DNA of 64,000 nt from CAYZTD01 sp964638155. Lineage in GTDB: Archaea; Thermoplasmatota; E2; DHVEG-1. The position numbers and the translations under genes were made by a program. The notes under the pieces were generated by a model. The model worked only from the letters and a program-made list of their open reading frames with translations, was not told the DNA's origin and did not search any database. The stretch covers positions 1 through 64,000 of the forward strand of contig CAZWYI010000006.1 in NCBI GenBank assembly GCA_964638155.1, written 5' to 3'. The stretch's first letter is position 1, and each line of letters starts with the position of its first letter. This document shows, in pieces, positions 1 to 6,677 of the stretch.

Positions 1-4
1 TGCA

Positions 5-27
5 CCCAAGACTAAATGAATCTTGGG
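5..27. other. short hairpin at window edge
   Basis: A perfect 7-bp inverted repeat (CCCAAGA / TCTTGGG) encloses a 9-nt loop and is followed by GAGGG. It could be the 3' hairpin of a transcript entering from the left or part of a structured RNA cut off by the window edge. There is no T-run directly after it, so a terminator role is weak. Confidence 0.3.
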
Positions 28-78
28 AGGGTTAATTTAATTTTTCAACACCCTATATCATAATTGTATTGGGAAAAA

Positions 79-87
79 TTTATATAT
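79..87 (+). promoter_or_regulatory. TATA box upstream of the first secreted protein
   Basis: TTTATATA lies about 30-35 bp before the ATG at 119. That is the archaeal TATA-to-start distance for a leaderless or short-leader mRNA, and it supports 119 rather than 104 as the translation start. Confidence 0.5.
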
Positions 88-118
88 TAAAATCAATATA
101 ATTATGTGTGTGATAAAT

Positions 119-793
119 ATGAAACAGATATATAAATGTGGAATAGCTATTTTAGCAGTACTAATAATGGTTATAGCGGCAGGCTTTACCAATGTTAGTG
201 CAAGTAAAATATCTAAAGGAAAAAAAGATAGTAGTATTTCGGTTTCTCAAGAATCCGAGATTGTGTTAACAAGTGAAGATATCTATGAATTGGAAAACTA
301 TCTTGAATTAGTAGATTCTGATGATAGAGAGGCTTTGGAAGCGGTAATTGTTTTTCTTGAAGAGAATGATGAAATGACTATGGAGGAACTTGATAGTATT
401 CTTAGTAGTTACTCTGGTTTGACAAGGTTTTATGCAAACGGTGCTGTTGAGGATATACCTGATAGATGTGTAATTGATAGAAGAGGTCATTTTTTAATCA
501 GTCCTAATATTAAATATTTGAATAAGCAGGGTACAAATCTTTGGGTAAAAACTAGCAGTGGAGATAGAGATTATCCGGATCTTCCAGCTACAGTTAGCAT
601 GAATTTATTTTTAGGAACATACTGTTTTAACAAAATAACGCCTTACATCGGTTTTTTAATGGATGGGTGGGGTTTTGGATTTAATATCCATAGCTATAAA
701 GTTTCAAGAATGCCTAAAATTTTAGAACATCGCCTAGATCGTATATTTGAAATGTTCCCTAAATTGACAATGATTTTATCTTCTATCCAATAA
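119..793 (+). CDS. secreted protein of unknown function
   Basis: The family is not recognised. The product is about 224 aa and begins with a typical Sec signal peptide: basic MKQIYK, a hydrophobic stretch ILAVLIMVIAAGF, and a likely cleavage near NVSA-SK. The first half of the mature part is acidic and helical (roughly residues 40-100). The second half is richer in aromatic and glycine residues and contains a hydrophobic glycine-rich stretch near GFLMDGWGFGF. An alternative ATG at 104 would put five residues before the basic n-region, and TATA spacing favours 119. A T-rich tract follows the stop. No neighbour suggests a function; export is the only safe statement. Confidence 0.75.
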   Translation: MKQIYKCGIAILAVLIMVIAAGFTNVSASKISKGKKDSSISVSQESEIVLTSEDIYELENYLELVDSDDREALEAVIVFLEENDEMTMEELDSILSSYSGLTRFYANGAVEDIPDRCVIDRRGHFLISPNIKYLNKQGTNLWVKTSSGDRDYPDLPATVSMNLFLGTYCFNKITPYIGFLMDGWGFGFNIHSYKVSRMPKILEHRLDRIFEMFPKLTMILSSIQ

Positions 794-940
794 TTTTCTC
801 TAATTTTTTTGTATTAATATTTTTATTTTAAAAATGCTCATATGAATTTATTTATTAGCAAATTTCGTATGGTTGTACTCTCAGTAATTTTTTTTTAAGA
901 AAAAAGTTATTTAAGGAAAAAATATTTGCGTTAACTGAAA

Positions 941-1192
941 ATGGGAAAAAATAAGGATTTAACAATTATACTTTTGATAGTAATATTAGGAATGTTAATA
1001 CCCTTTTTAGGCTCAATTATCATTACTTTTAATTTAGACATAACAGTTTTAGATAATTGGGCTAAAATAGCCTCTACTTTTGGGTGTTTTCTTTTGATTT
1101 TTGCAATAGAGCTTTTGATAGTGCTTTTGTATTTTTCTATTTCAAATAAAATTTATACAAAAAAACTTGATAATTTAAACCAAAAAAAATGA
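941..1192 (+). CDS. small two-helix membrane protein
   Basis: An 83-aa product with two predicted transmembrane helices (about residues 8-30 and 43-66) and a short lysine-rich tail of the kind usually found on the cytoplasmic side. The family is not recognised. A TATA-like TTATTTAA lies about 30 bp upstream of the ATG, consistent with its own promoter. It sits between an exported protein and a multi-pass membrane protein, all on the plus strand. Its length and clean hydropathy make it a believable gene, but function cannot be stated. Confidence 0.6.
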   Translation: MGKNKDLTIILLIVILGMLIPFLGSIIITFNLDITVLDNWAKIASTFGCFLLIFAIELLIVLLYFSISNKIYTKKLDNLNQKK

Positions 1193-1253
1193 TATTTTTC
1201 TATTTTTTATTATGTAAAAATTTTATAGTAAAACATTATGCACAGTTCAAGCT

Positions 1254-2039
1254 ATGAATGAATTACTAATTCAAACAGTTCTACCATTTATCCTATCTGC
1301 ATTTATTGTAATTTTAATTACAATTATTGCTGAAAAATACGGAACAAAAGTAGGAGGTATTCTTGGAACTCTTCCATCGACAATAATTATTGCATTTATT
1401 TTTATATCTATAAACAGAGGCGTTATTTTTGCTAGTAAATCAGCAGTAGTTGTCCCTGCTGAAATGGCTATAAATCTTCTATTTTTAGTATTGATTTCTA
1501 CTCTTGTTTATAGGTCATTTGTATCTGCTTTGGTAATATCCCTTGCTTTTTGGGCGGGTTTATCTACTCTTTTATATTTTGCAGGAATTGAAAATATTTT
1601 AATTTCAATTATTTTGTATGCTCTGTCTCTAGTTTTTAGTTTTATATTTCTTGAAAAAATCAAAAAAATCGAGTCTCATAAAAAAGTAAAAGTTCATTAT
1701 ACTCCAAAAAAAATAGTTTTTAGAGGAGTTCTCGCTGGAACAGTTATAGCTACAGCTGTTTTTTTCTCAAATATTGATCCGACTTTATCTGGGATATTTT
1801 CTATATTTCCTGCTATTTTCTTATCTACTATGATTATAACCTATCTGGAGCATGGCCCTCTTTTTACTTCAGGTTTTGCTAAATCTATGATTTTTGGTAG
1901 TCAAACAGTTATGAGTTATGTAATAAGCCTACATTTTTTATATCCAAAATTTGGCTTAATACTTGGTACAATTTTTTCTTTTCTTATAGCTTTAGTTGTT
2001 GCTTTGATATTATTAAAACTTAGGAAAATAATTACTTAA
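1254..2039 (+). CDS. multi-pass membrane protein, DUF3147/GlpM-like
   Basis: A 261-aa integral membrane protein with about eight hydrophobic helices and one charged cytoplasmic-type loop in the middle (about residues 135-155). The N half has GGILGTLPSTIIIAF and the C half has FSIFPAIFLSTMIITYLEHG followed by GFAKS. Both resemble the DUF3147/GlpM membrane family, and the two halves look like a duplication of a four-helix unit. The assignment rests on remembered motif similarity only. Substrate and role are unknown. A dispersed repeat lies 37 bp after the stop. Confidence 0.6.
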   Translation: MNELLIQTVLPFILSAFIVILITIIAEKYGTKVGGILGTLPSTIIIAFIFISINRGVIFASKSAVVVPAEMAINLLFLVLISTLVYRSFVSALVISLAFWAGLSTLLYFAGIENILISIILYALSLVFSFIFLEKIKKIESHKKVKVHYTPKKIVFRGVLAGTVIATAVFFSNIDPTLSGIFSIFPAIFLSTMIITYLEHGPLFTSGFAKSMIFGSQTVMSYVISLHFLYPKFGLILGTIFSFLIALVVALILLKLRKIIT

Positions 2040-2075
2040 GAAAATAGCGCACGCTAATTATAGTAGATTATGTTC

Positions 2076-2107
2076 AAAAAACCTCATTATAGTATATGTT
2101 GGCGAAC
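2076..2107 (+). repeat. dispersed ~30-bp repeat, copy R1
   Basis: First of three near-identical copies (others at 5132-5162 and 6024-6057) with the pattern A6, then ACCTCATTATARTATATG, then TTGGCGAAC. A T-run follows, so the unit begins with A-run and ends with T-run. It lies in the intergenic space after the membrane protein and before the aminotransferase. The upstream 35 bp also partly matches copy R2. Confidence 0.75.
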
Positions 2108-2203
2108 ATTTTTTTAAAATCCCAAAGTTTATAAATAATGAATCTGTTAAAAAGGCCAAACATGAATTAGACTTATGAAAAACTTGTTTTTCAAAATTTT
2201 ATT

Positions 2204-2219
2204 AAATCTAATTAGATTT
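2204..2219. promoter_or_regulatory. 16-bp perfect palindrome in aminotransferase leader
   Basis: AAATCTAATTAGATTT is a perfect 16-bp palindrome lying 12 bp before the GGAGG ribosome site of the aminotransferase. It is a plausible operator for a dimeric regulator or a small mRNA hairpin. The regulator is unknown. Confidence 0.45.
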
Positions 2220-2239
2220 GAAGATATATATGGAGGAAA

Positions 2240-3730
2240 ATGATGTATTATAACGAACTAAAAAACGCAATAATCTATGATAGAACAAAAAATCCAGAAA
2301 GAACCAATGCTACTTTTGAAAGAATAGAAGAAGTCTTTGAAAATGTTCTTGGTAAAAATGGAAATGAAATTACAAATCAAATTAGAAAAAGTATAAAAGT
2401 AAATGATAAAAGAATGCCTCTAAATTCAGATCAAGCAGAACAAATTATTGATTATTTAGAAAATACTCATCTAAAACCTGATAACTTAAAAGATATAATT
2501 GATCAGCTAAAATATTCTGAGATTTCTACAGATGAAGCAATTGATATACATAAAAAATACAAAATTCCTGTATCACACTTGGAAAAGGATATAATTCCAG
2601 TTAAGGGGCATGGCTGCTGGATTATGGATACCAAAGGAAGATGGTATATTGATATGGATAGTAACTATAGTGCAACAAATATTGGTATGAACAATCCTGA
2701 GGTAGCCCTAGGCTTATTTAACCAGGCTAATCTTTTAATTTCAATGAAAGAGGATCGAGTACAAATAGCAAGAACCCGGTTTTTAAAAGAAATAAGTGGT
2801 ATGATGCCTGAGGGTCTTGAATATTTTTACTGGCAAAATTCTGGTGGAGAAGCAGTAGATAAGGCGATAAAAATAGCTAAAGCTTATACTAAATCAACAG
2901 ATGTAATAGCCTTTAAAAATGGTTTTCATGGTAGAACCCATGGAGCAGTGTCAGTTACCTGGAATAAAAAGTATAGAAAACCTTTTGGTCTTGTCGATCA
3001 AGATTGGGTACATTTTGCAGATTTTAATGATATCGATTCAGTTAAAAGAATAGTAGAAGAAACAGGTGCAAAGATAATCATTATGGAGATAGTACAAGGT
3101 GAAGAAGCAGGTAATCTTTCTGCAGATCCAGATTTTATAGAAGAACTTTGGGATTTAAAAGAGGAAAAAGATCTTGTAATTATTGATGATGAAGTGCAAG
3201 CTGGTTTTGGAAGAACTGCTGTTAAAGAAGGCGATTGGTTTGCCTGTATGAGTTATGATGTAGTTCCTGATATTATTACAATTGGTAAATCATTTGGTGG
3301 TAGCTACCCTGTGACAGCTGTTGTTACTAACGAAAAGATATCTGATGCTATGAAACCAGGATATGATGGCTCTACTTTTGGTGGAAACCCAATGGCGATG
3401 ACTTCTGCTCTTATTGCAACTAGACAGATGCGTGAGAAAAACATTACAAAAAATGTAATAGATAAATCAAAACAGTTTTTTGAAGGTTTAAAGAAACTAG
3501 AGAAAAAACATTCTATTGTTTCAGATGTACATGGCAGAGGACTTATGATTGCTTTTTCTTTGGAAAGTAAAAAAAATGTTGAAAAGTTGCAAGATGAACT
3601 TAGAAAAGAAGGAGTTAAAACAAGTCTTTCTACGGGAAAATATATGAGATTTTTACCACCAACTATAATAAATGAAGGAGAAGTAAAAGAAGTACTTGAA
3701 AGACTTGATAGAGCATTGGATAGACTATAG
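2240..3730 (+). CDS. class III PLP-dependent aminotransferase
   Basis: A 496-aa fold-type I, class III aminotransferase of the acetylornithine/ornithine/4-aminobutyrate type. Visible motifs are the PLP-phosphate region NSGGEAVDKAIKIAK, the cofactor-binding IIDDEVQAGFGR, the Schiff-base lysine in IGKSFGG (about residue 349) and STFGGNPMA. About 100 extra residues precede the catalytic domain, making it longer than the usual 400-450 aa. A strong GGAGG lies upstream of two adjacent ATGs (2240, 2243). The amino donor cannot be read from sequence. It is monocistronic: repeats and a palindrome lie upstream and a convergent gene follows. Confidence 0.85.
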   Translation: MMYYNELKNAIIYDRTKNPERTNATFERIEEVFENVLGKNGNEITNQIRKSIKVNDKRMPLNSDQAEQIIDYLENTHLKPDNLKDIIDQLKYSEISTDEAIDIHKKYKIPVSHLEKDIIPVKGHGCWIMDTKGRWYIDMDSNYSATNIGMNNPEVALGLFNQANLLISMKEDRVQIARTRFLKEISGMMPEGLEYFYWQNSGGEAVDKAIKIAKAYTKSTDVIAFKNGFHGRTHGAVSVTWNKKYRKPFGLVDQDWVHFADFNDIDSVKRIVEETGAKIIIMEIVQGEEAGNLSADPDFIEELWDLKEEKDLVIIDDEVQAGFGRTAVKEGDWFACMSYDVVPDIITIGKSFGGSYPVTAVVTNEKISDAMKPGYDGSTFGGNPMAMTSALIATRQMREKNITKNVIDKSKQFFEGLKKLEKKHSIVSDVHGRGLMIAFSLESKKNVEKLQDELRKEGVKTSLSTGKYMRFLPPTIINEGEVKEVLERLDRALDRL

Positions 3731-3785
3731 TCTATCTATCTAGTTTTCTATAATTAACTTTGCTTAAAGTGGTATTATATTTAAT

Positions 3786-4316
3786 TTATTGAAAAAAATT
3801 TATTGATATTTCTTTTTCCATTGATTTCATGGTAGTATCGGCGGGGATTATTGCCTGTATTGAGTATTGACCTGGTAGTAGTATATGACGTGGTAGAAAT
3901 TTGAGATAATTACCACGTTGATGCCAGGTTATATTCCATGATTTATTTTCTCCAGGTGTAAGTTTTATTTCTGTTTCATCAGGTATAAAAACCATTTTAT
4001 CAGACCATCTATATATTTCTATATCAAACCTATTTTTGATTACAACATCAAATACCTGGGTTGTAGGGAACGTAAAATTAATTGATGAAAATCCAGTATT
4101 TTGTAAAGTTATATTGATTTCTACGGGTTCAAAAATCCATGTATATTTTTCTTTGTTTGTTGATAATGTGACTCCAAAGTCTAATTTTCTAATATTTTTA
4201 TCTTCAAGCTTTGTGTTATTTTTATTTAAATTATTTTCTGTACCTAATACACTGAAATTAGTTAAAATAATTATAAAAATTATTGTTGTTAAAACTAAAT
4301 ACTTCGTTTTTTTCAT
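3786..4316 (-). CDS. exported BsuPI-domain protein
   Basis: A 176-aa product with a cleavable signal peptide (KKTKYLVLTTIIFIIILT) followed by one beta-sandwich domain resembling the intracellular proteinase inhibitor BsuPI family. Matching features are the strand NITLQNTGFSSINFTF, then TTQVFDVVIKN, then IYRWSDKMVF, then LTPGENKSWNITW. BsuPI-like domains occur in many surface proteins without proven inhibitor activity, so inhibition of proteases is only a possibility. It converges on the aminotransferase with a 55-bp gap. Its promoter region abuts one of the tRNA-end-like repeats. Confidence 0.65.
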   Translation of the reverse strand: MKKTKYLVLTTIIFIIILTNFSVLGTENNLNKNNTKLEDKNIRKLDFGVTLSTNKEKYTWIFEPVEINITLQNTGFSSINFTFPTTQVFDVVIKNRFDIEIYRWSDKMVFIPDETEIKLTPGENKSWNITWHQRGNYLKFLPRHILLPGQYSIQAIIPADTTMKSMEKEISINFFQ

Positions 4317-4400
4317 TTAAATCACATTCATTTTAATCTTAACATTTATATTATTTTGTTATTTATATAAATTTTGTGGTTAAGTTATGAAAGAAATATA

Positions 4401-4464
4401 AATTTATGCAGGGGAATGGATTTGAACGCTAGTTTAATTACAAAAAACAAGTTGTTTCTGCTGT
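4401..4464 (-). repeat. downstream cassette repeat A (tRNA 3'-end-like)
   Basis: Read on the minus strand, this 64-nt element starts with ACAGCAGAAA, runs through a T-rich tract and AAACTAG, and ends with the 3' end of a tRNA: T-loop GTTCAAATCC then ATTCCCCTGCA and TAAATT. The last 27 nt match repeat D (35232-35295) at 26 positions and the first 10 at 9, and both elements are exactly 64 nt. Only the T-arm and 3' acceptor strand are present, so this is not a tRNA gene. It begins 8 nt after the toxin stop codon. Confidence 0.75.
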
Positions 4465-4471
4465 TTTATTC

Positions 4472-4726
4472 TTAATATGATTTGTCATGATGGTCCAATG
4501 AAATTATTCTAACAGTGTTACCATCTATATTGAAAATTAGTACAAAAGGACCAAAATGAATCCTTTTATATCCTGCTAGAACATTTTTTAATGTTTTATA
4601 GTGGTCTGGATGTTGCACAATATCCTTAAGTTTCTTTTGAATTCGAGTAAAAAGTTCTTTATCTTTTTTCTTTAGTTTTTTCATGGATTTTTCAAATTGT
4701 GTGCTAAATTCAACTGTATACGCCAT
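4472..4726 (-). CDS. relE: RelE/ParE-family toxin
   Basis: An 84-aa protein of the RelE/ParE superfamily, which contains ribosome-dependent mRNA interferases and related toxins. It shows the family layout: N-terminal VEFSTQFEKSMKKL, a helical lysine-rich segment, the strand motif LAGYKRIHFGPFVLIF and a C-terminal RIISLDHHDKSY with basic and aromatic residues near the end. It follows the antitoxin gene with a 1-nt gap on the same strand, the standard order. The pair is bracketed by tRNA-end-like repeats B and A. mRNA cleavage is inferred from the family; a ParE-like gyrase target is less likely but not excluded. Confidence 0.85.
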   Translation of the reverse strand: MAYTVEFSTQFEKSMKKLKKKDKELFTRIQKKLKDIVQHPDHYKTLKNVLAGYKRIHFGPFVLIFNIDGNTVRIISLDHHDKSY

Positions 4727-4727
4727 A

Positions 4728-4964
4728 TTACAAGCTCTCTAAATATTCTACTGCATCTTTCTGGTTGAATTTTTTGACATTCTTACCTTTTTTCATATCG
4801 TTCTCTATTCTTTGGTATCTTTCCACTTTTTCAAAAAATACTTTTTTTCTTATTAGTTCTAAAATGAATTCTTGGATATTTCTATAACCAAATTCTTTAG
4901 AGTATTGTTTAGATGCTTTTAGTAAGTTTTCTGGTATTGAAAGGTTTATTTGTTTCAATGTCAT
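4728..4964 (-). CDS. ribbon-helix-helix-type antitoxin
   Basis: A 78-aa protein whose N-terminus (LKQINLSIPENLLKASKQYSKE, here abbreviated) has the strand-helix-helix pattern of a ribbon-helix-helix DNA-binding domain. A charged C-terminal tail that would wrap the toxin follows, ending in KDAVEYLESL. It directly precedes the RelE-type toxin. A TATA-like element and a 6-bp inverted repeat lie upstream, consistent with autoregulation by the antitoxin or complex. Identification rests on size, fold pattern and partner. Confidence 0.75.
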   Translation of the reverse strand: MTLKQINLSIPENLLKASKQYSKEFGYRNIQEFILELIRKKVFFEKVERYQRIENDMKKGKNVKKFNQKDAVEYLESL

Positions 4965-4992
4965 AATATCCCTAAATATTTCTATATATTTA

Positions 4993-5012
4993 TATGTACG
5001 TAAAACTACATA
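4993..5012. promoter_or_regulatory. inverted repeat upstream of the toxin-antitoxin pair
   Basis: TATGTA and TACATA form a 6-bp inverted repeat with an 8-nt spacer, overlapping the upstream edge of the minus-strand TATA element that lies about 20-35 bp before the antitoxin ATG. This is the expected position for an antitoxin operator. Confidence 0.45.
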
Positions 5013-5040
5013 AACTTTTCCTTAGTTTATATAAAAATTA

Positions 5041-5067
5041 TACAGGGGAAGGGAGTTGAACACCTGG
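5041..5067 (-). repeat. upstream cassette repeat B (tRNA 3'-end-like)
   Basis: On the minus strand the 27 nt read CCAGGTG, TTCAACT, then CCCTTCCCCTGTA: the T-arm and 3' acceptor strand of a tRNA with no 5' half. It matches repeat C (25958-25984) at 23 of 27 positions, including the flank before the T-loop. It lies just upstream of the toxin-antitoxin promoter. Together with repeat A it encloses a 667-bp unit. Confidence 0.7.
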
Positions 5068-5131
5068 AAAAAATTAAAATTGGCTATTATGGAAAAAGCT
5101 ATTTACAAAATCGCCCGCACTAAGTAATTTA

Positions 5132-5162
5132 AAAAAACCTCATTATAATATATGTTGGCGAA
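5132..5162 (+). repeat. dispersed ~30-bp repeat, copy R2
   Basis: Second copy of the A6-ACCTCATTATAATATATG-TTGGCGAA unit, one substitution from R1 in the core and followed by a T-run. It ends 5 bp from the stop codon of the minus-strand adenylate-kinase-like gene. With R3 on the other side it brackets that gene in direct orientation. Confidence 0.75.
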
Positions 5163-5167
5163 TTTTT

Positions 5168-5962
5168 TTAGTAAAGTTTTTCAATTTCTCCCATAACACT
5201 TTTTTTAACGTTTTCATGAGTAAATACTTCTAAGTGACCTGGGACTTTTACTATAGGTATCTCTTTTCCTTCTAAATATTTTATTGCAGGCAGGGCTTTT
5301 TTTCTAAATTCATCCAACCTTGATTTAATTTTTTCTTCAGTATCATCAGATCTTTGTATTATTTCTGTACCACACTCTTTACAATATTTTCCTTCTTTTG
5401 GAGGTTTAAACTCTAAATGATATACTTTTTTACAGTTTGGGCATATCCTTCTTTTAACAGTCCGTTTAATAATCTTTTCATCAGAGTTTTCAACCCAGAC
5501 CACAAAATCAATATTAGAGTTTTTTTCTTCAATTAAATTTAATAAAAATTCTGATTGATCTTTTGTTCTAGGATATCCATCTAGTACTTGGTTTTTATAG
5601 TCCTTCTTTTCAAAAAAAGATTTGAATAGTTCATTTGTAATATAATCTGGTACAAATAATCCTCTATCAACAAAATATTTTGCTTTTAACCCAAGAATAA
5701 TGTCTTTATCACTACTACCTATTTTTTTAGAAATTTCACTATCATCTATAAAACCATTTTTTTCTTTATCAAAAAAATTATCTAAATCTTCTTTGTAATC
5801 TTGGTCATTGAATTTCCCAAGATAATTTCTAAAAATATCTCCAGTTGAGAGTTGATCTAGGTTGAATTCATCAAGTAGAACATCTATTCTCGGTTGTTTT
5901 CCCGCGCCACTTTTTCCGGTTACAATAACGTTTGTTATATTATTTGGATCTATTTTTTTCAT
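5168..5962 (-). CDS. divergent adenylate kinase-like protein with EF-hand-like insert
   Basis: About 264 aa from ATG 5962; a TTG at 5980 is possible, but a TATA box at about 5989-5998 favours the ATG. It resembles nucleoside monophosphate kinases: P-loop GKSGAGK (residues 16-22), LSTGDIFR, LDGYPRTKDQ, and a LID with a four-cysteine zinc site (CPNC about 174-177, CKEC about 194-197) followed by RSDDTEEKIKSRL. After the P-loop lysine, Q-P replaces the usual G-T. Between the NMP-binding parts is an acidic insert containing DKEKNGFIDDSE (about 65-76), a perfect match to the 12-residue EF-hand loop pattern. The gene is bracketed by repeats R2 and R3. Confidence 0.7.
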   Translation of the reverse strand: MKKIDPNNITNVIVTGKSGAGKQPRIDVLLDEFNLDQLSTGDIFRNYLGKFNDQDYKEDLDNFFDKEKNGFIDDSEISKKIGSSDKDIILGLKAKYFVDRGLFVPDYITNELFKSFFEKKDYKNQVLDGYPRTKDQSEFLLNLIEEKNSNIDFVVWVENSDEKIIKRTVKRRICPNCKKVYHLEFKPPKEGKYCKECGTEIIQRSDDTEEKIKSRLDEFRKKALPAIKYLEGKEIPIVKVPGHLEVFTHENVKKSVMGEIEKLY

Positions 5963-6023
5963 AGGAGCAGGATAAAGCAAAAACAGATATATAAAAACTA
6001 TTATCTCTTAATAATCTAAACCT

Positions 6024-6057
6024 AAAAAAGACCTCGCTGTAATATATGTTGGCGAAC
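6024..6057 (+). repeat. dispersed ~30-bp repeat, copy R3
   Basis: Third copy, more diverged at the start (ACCTCGCTGTAATATATG then TTGGCGAAC). It sits 3 bp beyond the stop codon of the orphan gene 6061-6621 and about 60 bp upstream of the adenylate-kinase-like gene. All three copies lie on the plus strand irrespective of neighbouring gene direction. Confidence 0.7.
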
Positions 6058-6060
6058 AAA

Positions 6061-6621
6061 TTAATTTTGCTTTGTATAATCCCAGTTTTTATACAAATTT
6101 TTCCTATTGCCTTCTTTTTTCTTTAAATCCTTTCCACCGTTATATTGAATATCTATAATAGTTCCTTCTGAATCTCTAAGAAGTATTTTTGATTCGTCTT
6201 CTGAAAAATCAGTTGTGAAATATTTACCATTTTTAAAAATTAAGCCGTTTTCAGAATTATATACTGCGTTTTCACCAAATAAAAGCTCTGTATCAACTTC
6301 TAAGATGCTGTCCATCTTCTTCATTTTATATGCATCCTCTGCCATTCCTATCATAGTGCGGAAAATTCTTGTTTTTCCTTTGTCTTCCACATTTTTTATC
6401 TGATCACGAATGTTTGAAATTATAGCAGGGATCTCCTCAATTTTTGTTGGAAGAAGTACTTTTTTCCAAAACCAATTATAAGTTTTACTTGCTCTTGCAT
6501 TAACATGTTCAGGTGGTTTTTTAGGCCATAGTATGATTTTACCATTTAAAATGCGATGTTTTTTACGCCATTCATTTCTGGCAGTGTCAAGTGCTTTTTT
6601 TCTTTCTGAAGTTTTGGAAAT
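6061..6621 (-). CDS. uncharacterised protein with apparent AUU start
   Basis: The reading frame is open from 6621 to the stop at 6061 (186 aa). The first ATG/GTG/TTG in frame is a GTG at 6390, which would remove 77 codons that look coding: basic, tryptophan-rich, with NEWRKKHRILNGK and YNWFWKKVLLP. In front of codon ATT at 6621-6619 is a full GGAGGT (6634-6629) with 7-nt spacing, and an in-frame TAG overlaps that site, so no longer frame exists. An AUU (Ile codon) start is the simplest reading. The family is not recognised. The C-terminal part (about residues 110-160) looks like a short beta-rich domain. Confidence 0.6.
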   Translation of the reverse strand: MSKTSERKKALDTARNEWRKKHRILNGKIILWPKKPPEHVNARASKTYNWFWKKVLLPTKIEEIPAIISNIRDQIKNVEDKGKTRIFRTMIGMAEDAYKMKKMDSILEVDTELLFGENAVYNSENGLIFKNGKYFTTDFSEDESKILLRDSEGTIIDIQYNGGKDLKKKEGNRKNLYKNWDYTKQN

Positions 6622-6677
6622 ATTGTATACCTCCTAAGACCAATTATAGAAATATAGTACGAACTTATGAATGTTGT

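Noticed and set aside
4401..5067. Integron attC-type recombination sites
   Set aside because: attC sites conserve folded structure rather than sequence. Here the linear sequence is conserved while the T-stem pairing is broken in copies A and B.
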